Origin: Paenibacillus antarcticus
Lineage (GTDB): Bacteria > Bacillota > Bacilli > Paenibacillales > Paenibacillaceae
Assembly (NCBI RefSeq): GCF_001637225.1
Contig: NZ_LVJI01000044.1
Span: 1-64,000 of the forward strand
DNA length: 64,000 nt
Direction: 5' to 3'
Shown in pieces: positions 25,156-35,161 of this stretch. The notes beneath the pieces were generated by a model. The model made no database searches. It saw only the letters and a program-made list of their open reading frames with translations, and was not told the origin of the DNA. Numbering within the stretch: position 1 is the first letter of the stretch; each line of letters opens with the position of its first letter. Both the position numbers and the translations under genes were made by a program.

Positions 25156-27840
25156 TTATACTGCTTTTGCTTCATTATCGAGATTTTCTAAATTCTCATA
25201 GATTTTTTTCACTATTAAAGAATCAAATTCATACATCTCTTCCTCTTCATGAGTACCTTTATTGAGGTAATTCCATGCAGTTTGATTTGTTGTTTCAAGG
25301 CCAGTTAAGTAGTCGTATATTTCTATAATCCGATCAAACTTAACGCTCCCTTCCTTTTTCTTCAGATTTTTAATGAACTTCGAGAGCCCCTGAGAGGTGG
25401 ACATAGTATCCGGCAAACCTTTAGGTTTTCGAATTTGTACTGTGATTTGTGCATTGTATGTCCTTCCCAGTCTACTCCATAATAAACTGTTAATATTCTC
25501 AAGTGCACCTCTACAATAGCGTAGACAGTCTCGTCTCTGTGACCGATCAAGAAAATGCTTCGCATTAGTCAAATAATGTGATGTTGAGATATTATCAGTC
25601 CTAAGTATTCTCTTCTCTGGAGGTAGAAACGTGATTCTTGTTATTAATTTATCATACTGCCGTTTTCCTACTTGGTTTTCCAAATCCTTAATAAATTCTT
25701 CGGCATGTGATGTAAGAATTATCTGTTTATTATTTAAAAGTTGACTATTTACAAGGACCTCTCTTATACCACCGCGATGGTCATCATCTATTGCATTGAC
25801 TACATCATCAAAAATAATAATATTAATATTATCCCTTACGATCTTAGACAAAAGTAAAGACAACCCAAGACATCTTACATGCCCTTCACTTAATACGTGT
25901 AATGCATCAACAGCTTTGGTCGGATTATCTTTGAAATATGCTGTAATTCTATCCTCCGGTTTCGTTGGTAACTCAATCTTCTCAAGTAATTCAAAATCAG
26001 AATCATGCTTGTTGATTTCATTATAAAAATCTCTAGTAAGCTCATTCATGTTAGATATTAACTTACCTGGTAGTTCAAGGTTATATCTTTTAAGTTTAGC
26101 TAAAAGTGATTTATAAGCATCAACAAACTCCTTATTAATTGCAACCTGTTGTTTTTCTATTTCCACTTCGCGCAACAATGTTTCATTGCTCTTATCAAAT
26201 TCCTGTAGCTTTACTTGTGCATCACTTATTAATTTCTTGTATGTACTTTCTTGAGTTTGTATGTTTTTAATTTTATCAGAAAGACCTTTTAAGTGTTTCT
26301 TTTCTTCATGAAGTGTATTTTTCTTCTCGGAAGAGTTTTTATACTCTAAATTTTTAAAATTGAGCAACTGCTCCAATACTTCGAGCGATTCATTATTTCG
26401 CTTCACTTCATTAATTAGTGCCTCTATATCAATGACTTTGTTCTTTATATTACTTTGCTTCAATTCTTGATATAGTAAATGTTGGGTAAAATCAAACTGC
26501 ACTGACGCACTAAGCTCTTTTGCAAATTTAATCTTAACCCCAATATCACTTATAAGCCTTGTTGTTTTGGACACAATTTCCTCTGAAATTAATTCTATCC
26601 TTTCCTCCAATTGTGCTAATTTACCTAATTCAGATAGCTTTTCTGCTGCATGATTAAATGGATTTTTTACAACTAGATCAATGGGAGTTAGGCATGCTGG
26701 ACATTTGTCTTCGGATATACTTTTCAGTTCTTTTAAAGCTGAGAATAGTTGCTTAAAGCTAATCTGATCTTTTGATTTATCCAAAACCTCTTTGAGTTGG
26801 TTGTACTCCTTTAAAGCAAGTAAAATCTCTTCATAATTTTCTGTAATATATTTCAGTCCATTACTTTCATAATGAACATGACTAATGTTTTGAATTTCTT
26901 CATCAATTTCGAATAACCGTCCATTTTTTTCGGAGGTACCATGAAGATACACATCAATTTCTTCAAAAGTCATTTCTAACTTACTTTCTTTTATAAAAAG
27001 ATCTCTTTCACTTTGTAGTTTGATGACATTATTATTGTTTGTGTCAATACTTGCTCTATCTGCATCTATTTCTTTAGTTTTTTGAGCCAGCTCTTTATAT
27101 TTAACCCCTTCTAATACGTTCGTATTAATATAATTTTCGATGTTTTCTGTAAATCCAGAGACATACTGATTAAGATCTTCTAGCCCTAGTAAAGTCGACA
27201 ACATCTGCGTTTGATTTGAAGGTGTATTTGCAGATATTCTAGCGAATCCATCGATTCTGTTTTTTTCAATAAAGCAAAAATGATAGGAGTTTGGCGATGC
27301 TGATACTTCAATTTCGGCATCATTTTTATCTATTACTGTAAGCTTAGGTTTTTGCCCTTTACCAGTAGCAACGTTAACGATATATTTGTTTGAGTCATAT
27401 CTTTTTGATTCCGCCTCACTTATATATCCTAACAATGAATATTCTAATGCCTCACAAAAACTAGTCTTTCCAGATCCGTTAGTTCCATAAATAAGTGTGT
27501 ACTGTTTAGTAAAATCATGAAAAAATTGATTAGAAAAACCTCTAAAGTTTTCGATTTCAATTTTCTTTAGCTGCTTAATTGGAAAAGTTGCCCCCTCCCA
27601 GTTATTGCCTGTTATAACAAGCTCAGGCGATATATTTCCCCAGTAATTTGTGAGAAGGTCTTTAAACAACTTTGCTCGTCTATTCCCACCTGCTGTACCA
27701 ACTTCAGCAATACTATCGAAATTCTTAATGATCAAATTTATTAATTTAATTTCATCAGGTGTATAAAGCTTGGAGTCATTACTAAGAGTGAAATTTTGAA
27801 AATCATTCTTTAGCTTAAGATTTTTACTCAACTGGTTCAC
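25156..27840 (-). CDS. SMC/RecF-like ATPase with zinc hook, probable defence protein
   Basis: The 894-residue protein has an ABC-type ATPase split around a coiled coil. Walker A is YGTNGSGKTSF (~119). A zinc-hook motif KCPACLTP lies near 380, inside long coiled coils (about 220-620). The signature LSEGHVRCLGLSLL and Walker B NIIIFDDVVNAIDDDHRGG follow, then an H-loop LTSHAEEF. A helical C-terminal domain ends in WNYLNKGTHEEEE, seen in several defence ATPases and resembling HEPN-type effector tails. The GTG start is uncertain because its GGAG is too close. It probably senses or cuts foreign DNA or RNA together with its tail domain. It lies downstream of the restriction operon, in a defence cluster. 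Confidence 0.75.
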   Translation of the reverse strand: MNQLSKNLKLKNDFQNFTLSNDSKLYTPDEIKLINLIIKNFDSIAEVGTAGGNRRAKLFKDLLTNYWGNISPELVITGNNWEGATFPIKQLKKIEIENFRGFSNQFFHDFTKQYTLIYGTNGSGKTSFCEALEYSLLGYISEAESKRYDSNKYIVNVATGKGQKPKLTVIDKNDAEIEVSASPNSYHFCFIEKNRIDGFARISANTPSNQTQMLSTLLGLEDLNQYVSGFTENIENYINTNVLEGVKYKELAQKTKEIDADRASIDTNNNNVIKLQSERDLFIKESKLEMTFEEIDVYLHGTSEKNGRLFEIDEEIQNISHVHYESNGLKYITENYEEILLALKEYNQLKEVLDKSKDQISFKQLFSALKELKSISEDKCPACLTPIDLVVKNPFNHAAEKLSELGKLAQLEERIELISEEIVSKTTRLISDIGVKIKFAKELSASVQFDFTQHLLYQELKQSNIKNKVIDIEALINEVKRNNESLEVLEQLLNFKNLEYKNSSEKKNTLHEEKKHLKGLSDKIKNIQTQESTYKKLISDAQVKLQEFDKSNETLLREVEIEKQQVAINKEFVDAYKSLLAKLKRYNLELPGKLISNMNELTRDFYNEINKHDSDFELLEKIELPTKPEDRITAYFKDNPTKAVDALHVLSEGHVRCLGLSLLLSKIVRDNINIIIFDDVVNAIDDDHRGGIREVLVNSQLLNNKQIILTSHAEEFIKDLENQVGKRQYDKLITRITFLPPEKRILRTDNISTSHYLTNAKHFLDRSQRRDCLRYCRGALENINSLLWSRLGRTYNAQITVQIRKPKGLPDTMSTSQGLSKFIKNLKKKEGSVKFDRIIEIYDYLTGLETTNQTAWNYLNKGTHEEEEMYEFDSLIVKKIYENLENLDNEAKAV

Positions 27841-27954
27841 GCTCCAATTCGGAAAATATTGTATTTATTTGTCATGCTTTCATTATACAACTGCTTTTAA
27901 GAAACATCTATCAATAAGAGAACAGGGAATCACGATGTTTAGTCCGGTCTGCAC

Positions 27955-28190
27955 TTATCCCGTGCAGGATAATGCCCTTCGCTCTTAACAGCGTCTAACG
28001 CCCTTCCTATGGCTTTGTAGGCGCTGTTTGATTCTGGACTTCCCTCGACATCTGAATCTGCAAGGGAATACGCCCATCTGGGATTCACTGAAACTCTACT
28101 GCTTGTTTAGCGGCCATTGCCACTTGTAAAGCGTGAGGATTCGCCATACCAATGTCTTCTGCAGAATAGACAACACATGACTTACAATAT
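27955..28190 (-). pseudogene. rarA: Decayed fragment of rarA (replication-associated recombination ATPase)
   Basis: One frame reads VVYSAEDIGMANPHALQVA and on to AVEF, the highly conserved mid-region of RarA/MgsA. It then hits a TGA and shifts to another frame that reads SPESNSAYKAIGRALDAVK, the next conserved RarA block. Both blocks are short and there is no start or ATPase domain, so this is a broken remnant of roughly 75 codons. Confidence 0.65.
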
Positions 28191-28230
28191 ACTTTATGTA
28201 TACACCGCTATCCAGTAGCCTTGCTATATA

Positions 28231-28372
28231 AAGAAAATAAAGTACTAGACTGGTGCTATTGATTTAACACGGTTTATTGATTACAGAATCCCAGGTATTG
28301 AGTAATAAATACTAGACTGAATGTATAACTAATCAATTTTGGACATAGGAATCAGAAACAAGTGTTAGACTG
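28231..28372 (+). repeat. TAGACT repeat cluster 2
   Basis: Copies of the A-rich TAGACTG motif lie at 28231-28253, 28303-28320 and 28354-28372. The first is identical over 23 bases to the copy at 17688-17710, about 10.5 kb away. The stretch 28373-28648 behind it shows only short GC-rich inverted repeats and no gene. Confidence 0.6.
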
Positions 28373-28648
28373 TTCGAATCGGTGTCCCGATAGTAAAAAG
28401 CCCAGCTTTATCTGTAAGCACACCAAAAACGTGATCTCTAGCTGTTCAAGCCGTCCGCCGTCACGAGTGGCGGCGATCGATATAAGCTAAGCCAAGCAAG
28501 CTTGAGCTGCAGCTGCTAAAGCCGGCTGTTGTCACATGCCCGATCATTTTCGTGCCCGCTCATAATATTTGATGAAACTTATGCCACCTAATATAAAAGC
28601 AGCGACCCTTAGGGATTTCCCTTTAAGATCGCTGTCTATTCATTGCCA

Positions 28649-28993
28649 TTAGTCGTAGTATGAACTCCACTTGTTAAATGCAAACATGATTTTATCCTCA
28701 AGTGACATTACCTTATTACAATCAATACCATCTGTATAGTTTCTTGCACCTTCAAATACAGGATGTAGATTAACCTTATCCCTATATATAGTAATATCTA
28801 CATAATCGCAAGAAAATTCATCTTGATTTAAGTTACCGAAACTTAGCCTCTGTTCTGGTTTCTTTCCTATACTTCTGTCCTTATCATCCTTGTAAACAGA
28901 AACCCGATATGCGAACCTAGCTAAGTTTTTATTTCTACCACCAGTGATGTAGTCTATTACCCTTGACATTTCATAAATTTGCGAGAAATCCAT
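28649..28993 (-). CDS. Hypothetical 114-residue protein
   Basis: I do not recognise this protein. It is soluble, charged, with mixed strands and a helical tail (MSLEDKIMFAFNKWSSYYD). GGAAGGAG six bases before the ATG makes the gene convincing. It lies 160 bases behind hsdR on the same strand and could be a late gene of the restriction operon or a separate cassette. Confidence 0.6.
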   Translation of the reverse strand: MDFSQIYEMSRVIDYITGGRNKNLARFAYRVSVYKDDKDRSIGKKPEQRLSFGNLNQDEFSCDYVDITIYRDKVNLHPVFEGARNYTDGIDCNKVMSLEDKIMFAFNKWSSYYD

Positions 28994-29151
28994 GTTATAC
29001 TCCTTCCGTATGGTTCATTTTCTTGTTTCATTACAGAGAAACATAAGCGGCATTTCAAGCATAATGTCTATTATAGAATTAAGATTTTTATACTTGTAAA
29101 TACCCATAAAATTCTAAGGGGATGTGTTGTAAGTAGAACTTCAAAATGACT

Positions 29152-32100
29152 TTATCTCAACTCATCGTTTAAAGGTACAATGACTTCATCTAACATTTTT
29201 CTCCACTGACGCTTCATTTCCGGTCCATATTTTAATGGTTTAACATCTGGATGTAATGCTTTAAACTTATCGAATTGCTTGCTGTCAATGATTCCCCCGA
29301 TATTCGGAATAGGCTCTGCTCCGATCACATATTGAATAGCAGATGAATGTAGCTCTCTTTCATCTACAAACCAAGTATTCGCAAATTCTTCAATCGCTTG
29401 ATTATAGGATTCAGTGAAAAAGCGCCGTTTCACTACAAAAGTATCTTCCTCTGAATCTATTTCTTTGGTATCAATAGCGTTCAGGATCGCACGGTATACT
29501 TCTTTAACAATTTCCGACTTTTTTAGCTTTTGAAGTGCTTTTTCGATCTCGTCACGGATATTCTGATTATTGGCAGAGTATGTTTCTAATAATCGGTCAA
29601 TATAGGTGGAGTCAATATCATAGATCTTAATTGCATTTTCTCCATAGAATTCAATATCCGAGAAATTTGGTCCTTCTGGATTGTCTCCTTCATCGACTAG
29701 CGATCCCTTGACCGTGTTGTACACGCCAATATATTCTTCTAAGATTTTCACCTGTTCCTGAAGTACTTTTGATTTCTCCATTTCATCGTTGTAATCATCA
29801 TATGTAACTAATGCTTCATAGGAATTATTTAACTCTTGAAAGGCTTTCACAAATTCAATCCGAGTTTCGAGCGGAGAGTGCTCGTTAATGTCGGTTGGAT
29901 TTGACAGCAGTTTTTCCAATGTTTTGTGAGCCTTTTGGAAGCGTTTCTTCGATTTATCATACGTTGGATACACAAGGTTGGATTCCTCTTGTGCTTGAGA
30001 ATATAACTTTGTTGCTTTCTCTACATTTTGCTCTATTGTTAAAGGTTTTCGGAACGTTACAATTAATCCTTTTGTCTTTCCGGGATAGGTACGATTGGTC
30101 CGAGAAAAGGCTTGAATCAAATTGGCATAACTTAAATTCCGATCCACAAATAATGTTTGAATCGTGGGTGCATCGAATCCCGTCAATAAGCGATCTACGA
30201 CAATGACCAGATCAATTTGTTTCCCGAATACTTTAAATTCAGCTTTTTTACGAGCTAAACGATTGTTGATATCACCATTATATCGTTCAATATCTTCTAT
30301 CGACCAGGCCGTGTGATAATAATTGTTATAATCCTTGATAATGCCTTTCATCTCATCTTCAATTTGTGTGGAATTCTCTACGTTTTCTTGCATCGAATAG
30401 GTGACGGCAATCCGAGGGAAGTGCGGATCTTTAATCGTACGTCCCGTTCGAATCGGATGTCCAGCGAACACTCTCGCCAGCCATTCTGGATCTTTGGTCA
30501 TTTCCTTAATTGCCTGATAGTAGCGTTTTGCCATATCAATGGAACTTGTTGTTAAGATAGCAGACTTTTGCGGGCGACCGTTTTGAAAATCAAATTTGAT
30601 ATAGGCGTTATCCGGTCGAAATATCTTATGGATGACTTTTTGAATATGATTATCACTTTCGAAAGTAGAGGGTTCAAGATAGGCTTCCTTCTTTATTCCA
30701 TCCATTTGATCGATCATATCGTTAATTTCATCTGCAGTACAATTGGTGTATTTGTCATCTAGAAGAAGTTGATTGTGAATGTGATTATTTAATGATATGG
30801 TTTCAATCGTATTCTCATGCTCTACTTGGAATCCCAATACCGCCCCATCATCCAAGGCATTCTTAATGGTATAAGTATGCAAAGCTTCTCCATATTGATC
30901 ACGAGTGGTGCGAGCTAATTGGCCTTTAGCTTGTTTCTTATTCTCATCACATATCGGAGTGCCTGTAAATCCAAACCATGTAGATTTCGGAAAAAAACCC
31001 TTGATCTCTTTCATTCCTTCAGCACTTAACGCTCGATGGCACTCATCTACAACAAAGACAATATGTTGGCCCAATAATTTCTTGAAACGTTGGGTGCCTT
31101 TTTGTCCCTCTTGCTTTTGGGCATAGCGCAAGGCAGCTTCTAATTTTTGACGAGTGGTAATAATCACTGTGTTGGAATTGGCTTCAGATAATAGAGTATT
31201 ACTCAGCTCCTTTGCACTTCCGGTTCCGATAATCAAGCTGTTAGACTTGGCATTACCAGAAGAAATACCTGTATTAAACTCGGAAGCAAATTTGGTGAAT
31301 TCTGTCGTGGTTTGATTATCTAAGTCTTTTCGGTCAATGATCATAATGGTACGATCTACACCTGGTTTGCGAGCCAATAACTTAGTAGAGACAAAGCTTG
31401 TCAAAGTTTTCCCTGAACCCGTCGCATGCCACACATGTCCGGATTCATGTTTCATGGCAGATGTAAACAAGGCTTCAATTGCATGAATTTGATAAGGCTG
31501 TAATACCATTAGGGTTCTGTTGTCCTGATCCTCACTAACGATCGTATAATTAGCAATCAAGCGATGTGCATCTGGAATATTTAAAACCTGTTTCACAAAT
31601 TCATAAAGATTTTCTACTTTTCGATTGTCCGTTGTCCGCCAACTAAAGACAAGTTTCTTATGCATGTCTTTGGGCATCGTATTAGCAAAATAGCGTGTCG
31701 TTTGTTCGTTGGAAATGACAAATACCTGAAGAGCAGAAAAAATATTATTTCTGAACATCCCTTCTTCTGCATATTTCTTAATTTGATTGTAGGCTTGGAA
31801 TACACCGTCTTTGGCACGGACTTGCTTCAATTCAATTTGAACAATGGGTAACCCATTGATTAAGAGTGTCACGTCGAAGCGGCGATCACGATCATCAACG
31901 TTTGCCTTTTTTTTCGCAATCTGATGAACAACTTCATATGTAGAGATTCCGCCACCAATGTCCTGATTGGAATATAGCACTAAAGATATCGAACCTAAAG
32001 ATACATCTTCACGTTCAATCGTAATCCGGGCAATTCCATTCTCCCCTTTGAGCCATCGGGCGGCATCAAAGGGGGTCTTTGTTTTTAATAATAATTCTGT

Positions 32101-32307
32101 TTTAATCGTGTCAAACTCTTTATCAGAAATAGGAAGATCTCCGATTTCTGATAAGTTATTTTGCGTAATTTTTTGACGTAAGTTCTTCCATAGGTCTTCT
32201 TCTGATTTTAAATCCGGACGATAATTCCACTGATTACGACCTTCTCCTAACACTTCAATTAAGCGACGTTCCATTTCAGCTTCATCATCATGTGGTATCT
32301 TTGTCAT
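29152..32307 (-). CDS. hsdR: Type I restriction enzyme, R subunit
   Basis: The 1051-residue protein is the motor and nuclease subunit of a type I restriction enzyme. The N-terminal nuclease core ends in PIVQIELKQ (E-x-K, ~160). The translocase carries VWHATGSGKT (~294), VVDECHRA (~420) and later motifs including the AFSRTNRT arginine finger. It cleaves unmethylated DNA far from its target after ATP-driven translocation, in complex with HsdM and HsdS. AGAGAGGTGG precedes the ATG. It is the last gene of the half-S, hsdM, hsdS, hsdR operon and appears intact. Confidence 0.95.
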   Translation of the reverse strand: MTKIPHDDEAEMERRLIEVLGEGRNQWNYRPDLKSEEDLWKNLRQKITQNNLSEIGDLPISDKEFDTIKTELLLKTKTPFDAARWLKGENGIARITIEREDVSLGSISLVLYSNQDIGGGISTYEVVHQIAKKKANVDDRDRRFDVTLLINGLPIVQIELKQVRAKDGVFQAYNQIKKYAEEGMFRNNIFSALQVFVISNEQTTRYFANTMPKDMHKKLVFSWRTTDNRKVENLYEFVKQVLNIPDAHRLIANYTIVSEDQDNRTLMVLQPYQIHAIEALFTSAMKHESGHVWHATGSGKTLTSFVSTKLLARKPGVDRTIMIIDRKDLDNQTTTEFTKFASEFNTGISSGNAKSNSLIIGTGSAKELSNTLLSEANSNTVIITTRQKLEAALRYAQKQEGQKGTQRFKKLLGQHIVFVVDECHRALSAEGMKEIKGFFPKSTWFGFTGTPICDENKKQAKGQLARTTRDQYGEALHTYTIKNALDDGAVLGFQVEHENTIETISLNNHIHNQLLLDDKYTNCTADEINDMIDQMDGIKKEAYLEPSTFESDNHIQKVIHKIFRPDNAYIKFDFQNGRPQKSAILTTSSIDMAKRYYQAIKEMTKDPEWLARVFAGHPIRTGRTIKDPHFPRIAVTYSMQENVENSTQIEDEMKGIIKDYNNYYHTAWSIEDIERYNGDINNRLARKKAEFKVFGKQIDLVIVVDRLLTGFDAPTIQTLFVDRNLSYANLIQAFSRTNRTYPGKTKGLIVTFRKPLTIEQNVEKATKLYSQAQEESNLVYPTYDKSKKRFQKAHKTLEKLLSNPTDINEHSPLETRIEFVKAFQELNNSYEALVTYDDYNDEMEKSKVLQEQVKILEEYIGVYNTVKGSLVDEGDNPEGPNFSDIEFYGENAIKIYDIDSTYIDRLLETYSANNQNIRDEIEKALQKLKKSEIVKEVYRAILNAIDTKEIDSEEDTFVVKRRFFTESYNQAIEEFANTWFVDERELHSSAIQYVIGAEPIPNIGGIIDSKQFDKFKALHPDVKPLKYGPEMKRQWRKMLDEVIVPLNDELR

Positions 32308-32330
32308 GTTTCCACCTCTCTTCTATTCGC

Positions 32331-33560
32331 TTATACAAACATCTTTTGTAGGAATGCTTTTTTCGTTTCTTTTAAGGCTTCTAATTCGCGTTGATGAAGA
32401 GCTATAATGTCATCTAGTTGTTTGAGAAATCCTCCTATCTTCACTTGTTCATCTTTATTAGTAGGCAAAGATATAATTAAATCTTTTACTATAGAACCCG
32501 ATAGATTTCCTTGTCCACCTTGTAAATAGGTATTAACAATTGTATTTTTTTGTTTCTTAAGCCATTGGGCAATAAAGAATGAATCATGACCGAATTTAGG
32601 TTTTATTACTAATATCGCTTGATTGATAGCACCATCGATTTTTGATATACCAATTTCTCCACTAGTAGCACCATACAATGCATACAGAATATCACCTTTT
32701 TTCACCATTTTTGCTGATGAGTTATTAAAGCCATCTTCTGTTATGCATAGTTCTGTGTGTTCTGAATTAATCTCTGCTGACCTGATAAAAGGAATGTTTC
32801 CATTATAATATAATTTATTTCCTACACTTGGTGTTCCACCTGAATAAGATTCAGTGATATCTCCCAACTTTTGCCGCTCCCATTCTCCGGTAAATTCCGG
32901 GAAACGAATCTCGGGCAAGAAATCCCCTTCTATTGGGAACATTTTTTGTAAGAATCCCAGTTTTGTTTGTTTGAGGATGGTTAGTTCTTGCTGATGAAGA
33001 GTGATCGTTTCGTCTAGTTTTTTGAAAAAGTTACTGATTTTTTCTTGTTCCACTTGTTGTTTGGGCAATGATGTTGGAGTATCTTTCGCTTGCTCAATGG
33101 TATAATGAGAGATTGTTCCAATATGCGTAATACTTGAAATATATTTACGTAATTGAGGTGTCACAAAATAAGAGTATAGGAAGTACCCATCAATTTTATT
33201 AGCACTTTTAAGCCATATCAAATCAGCATCTTTAAAATATAATGGCTCTAGATCTGCTACAAGGTAAGGAATCCCGATAGATCCTCCACCTGTTATTAAA
33301 ATATCCCCTGGTTGCACAGTTCCAGATTTTTTAGAAAGCTCGTCGTATAAACTATATGAAATAAATGCTGGTGTATTTTTCTTTCCATTAAAGTTAGACA
33401 CTACATCACTTGATCTAAAAAAACGTACACCAGATGTTGTCCATTCATTTTTGTGAACTCGAGCTGCAGAAGATATTTCAATTAGTTCTCCCAACTTACG
33501 CTCTTCCCAATCTCCAGTAAATCCCGCAAATCGAATCTCTGGTGTACGTTTATTTCCCAC
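32331..33560 (-). CDS. hsdS: Type I restriction enzyme, full-length specificity subunit
   Basis: The 409-residue protein has two target-recognition domains, each preceded by a similar start (PEIRFAGFTGDWEERKLG and PEIRFPEFTGEWERQKLG) and followed by a conserved helix (TLHQQELTILKQTKLGF and ALHQRELEALKETKKAF). This circular repeat gives a bipartite DNA target. The GTG start overlaps the end of hsdM and is preceded by GAGGTG. The recognition sequence cannot be read from the protein. Confidence 0.93.
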   Translation of the reverse strand: MGNKRTPEIRFAGFTGDWEERKLGELIEISSAARVHKNEWTTSGVRFFRSSDVVSNFNGKKNTPAFISYSLYDELSKKSGTVQPGDILITGGGSIGIPYLVADLEPLYFKDADLIWLKSANKIDGYFLYSYFVTPQLRKYISSITHIGTISHYTIEQAKDTPTSLPKQQVEQEKISNFFKKLDETITLHQQELTILKQTKLGFLQKMFPIEGDFLPEIRFPEFTGEWERQKLGDITESYSGGTPSVGNKLYYNGNIPFIRSAEINSEHTELCITEDGFNNSSAKMVKKGDILYALYGATSGEIGISKIDGAINQAILVIKPKFGHDSFFIAQWLKKQKNTIVNTYLQGGQGNLSGSIVKDLIISLPTNKDEQVKIGGFLKQLDDIIALHQRELEALKETKKAFLQKMFV

Positions 33561-35142
33561 GATTAAACACCTCTAATGCACCAATAATCCATTCTGCGTT
33601 TTCTTCATCAAATTGCAGTGAAGACATCATCTCATATATGCTAGATTCTAGTTCTTCTTTTTCTTTTCGAATATCTTGAATGGTTGAGCCAATATCAGCC
33701 ATATCCACAGTCGCCTCTTCCGCAAAGTTATCCACATATCGAGGGATGTTCAAATTGAATTCATTTTCTTTGATTTCATCAAAGGAAGCCAAATGGGCAT
33801 ATTTCTCAACTTTTTCACGCTTCATATACGTTTCGACTGTCTTATCAATATTTTCTTTGGAAAGTTTATTTTGGTTTTTTCCTTTAGTAAACTCCTTACT
33901 TGCATCAATAAATAACACATCACGAGTGGTACGATTCTTTTTCAAGATGATGACTGTTGTTGGAATGGATGTCCCAAAGAATAAGTTTGCTGGCATGCCA
34001 ATTACGGCATATATACTGCCATCTTCTAATAATTTCTTCCGAATCACACCTTCAGCTGCTCCACGGAACAGCACTCCGTGCGGTAAGACGATCGCCATCG
34101 TTCCCGAATCCTTCAAATGATAGAACCCGTGTAAAAGAAAAGCAAAGTCTGCTTTGGATTGTGGCGCTAACCTCCCGTAACGATTGAACCGAGAATCATC
34201 TAAGAATGTATCGTCTGCAGACCATTTTGCAGAGTATGGTGGATTCATCAGAACCGAATCAAAGGTATAAGGCTCATCTGTCGGCCAATCTTTGTTCAAG
34301 GTATCCCCGTTGCGCAAACGTATATCTTCTTTATTAACACCATGCAAGATCAGGTTCATCTTCGCCAAATTATAGGTTGTTGTATTCAGTTCTTGTCCGT
34401 GATACTTTACACTATCTGGATGGTTAATATAGTTTCGAATATTCAACATCAAGGAACCTGAACCCATAGTGGAGTCAAATACGCTAAACAATTTTTTGTC
34501 TTCTTGACCGATTGCGGCAATACGCGCCATCATGTCAGAAACTTCATGAGGTGTATAGAATTCACCAGCTTTCTTCCCAGCCTCTGAAGCAAATTGACCA
34601 ATCAAGAATTCGTAGGCATCTCCAATGATATCGCCATTATGACCAATGACATCGATATCATTTAATTTCTTCAGGACTTCTGTAATGGTAATGTTCCTCT
34701 GTGGGTCATCCGAACCCAATTTTTTGGATGTCAAATCTACATCATCAAATAATCCGTTAAATTGATCATATTTGGTAGATAAATAGTTAAAGGCTCTTAT
34801 CAAGTCATTCAACTGAAACGTATTTTGTTTGGCTTGATTGGTTAATTCATTGAATAAATACTCTGGTCTAATATCATAGCCCAATGTATCCACTAACGTT
34901 TCAATTAAGTCTTTTTCCACATCTTTATCATCCAATAAATCCTTATATAATTGATTTTGTTTTTCTTGTGTGTTGTATTCTTCCAACGATTCATCGGCTA
35001 TTTCAACTACTTTTTCTAATAACTTATCAGATAAATACTTGTAAAAGATCAATCCCAACAAGTAGTTTTTGTATTCCGATGCATCCATCTTGCTTCGTAA
35101 GTTGTCTGCGGCACTAAATAATTTCAAGTTTAATTCAGCCAT
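33550..35142 (-). CDS. hsdM: Type I restriction enzyme, methyltransferase subunit
   Basis: The 530-residue protein is an N6-adenine DNA methyltransferase. It has the HsdM N-terminal helical domain (LRSKMDASEYKNYLLG), the S-adenosylmethionine site around FDSTMGSGSLM (~222) and the catalytic NPPY in VLMNPPYSAKW (~299), followed by the PHGVLFRG segment. It protects host DNA together with HsdS. It overlaps hsdS by 11 bases and follows the half-S gene by 19, so all are one operon. The coding sequence looks intact. Confidence 0.95.
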   Translation of the reverse strand: MAELNLKLFSAADNLRSKMDASEYKNYLLGLIFYKYLSDKLLEKVVEIADESLEEYNTQEKQNQLYKDLLDDKDVEKDLIETLVDTLGYDIRPEYLFNELTNQAKQNTFQLNDLIRAFNYLSTKYDQFNGLFDDVDLTSKKLGSDDPQRNITITEVLKKLNDIDVIGHNGDIIGDAYEFLIGQFASEAGKKAGEFYTPHEVSDMMARIAAIGQEDKKLFSVFDSTMGSGSLMLNIRNYINHPDSVKYHGQELNTTTYNLAKMNLILHGVNKEDIRLRNGDTLNKDWPTDEPYTFDSVLMNPPYSAKWSADDTFLDDSRFNRYGRLAPQSKADFAFLLHGFYHLKDSGTMAIVLPHGVLFRGAAEGVIRKKLLEDGSIYAVIGMPANLFFGTSIPTTVIILKKNRTTRDVLFIDASKEFTKGKNQNKLSKENIDKTVETYMKREKVEKYAHLASFDEIKENEFNLNIPRYVDNFAEEATVDMADIGSTIQDIRKEKEELESSIYEMMSSLQFDEENAEWIIGALEVFNRGK

Positions 35143-35161
35143 GTTTCGTTCCTCACTCTTT

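Noticed and set aside
27952..27975. Apparent inverted copy of the cassette core (ATCCTGCACGGGATAAG on the minus strand)
   Set aside because: It lies in frame at the end of the rarA remnant (GHYPARDK) and lacks the flanking hairpin, so it is better explained as decayed coding sequence.
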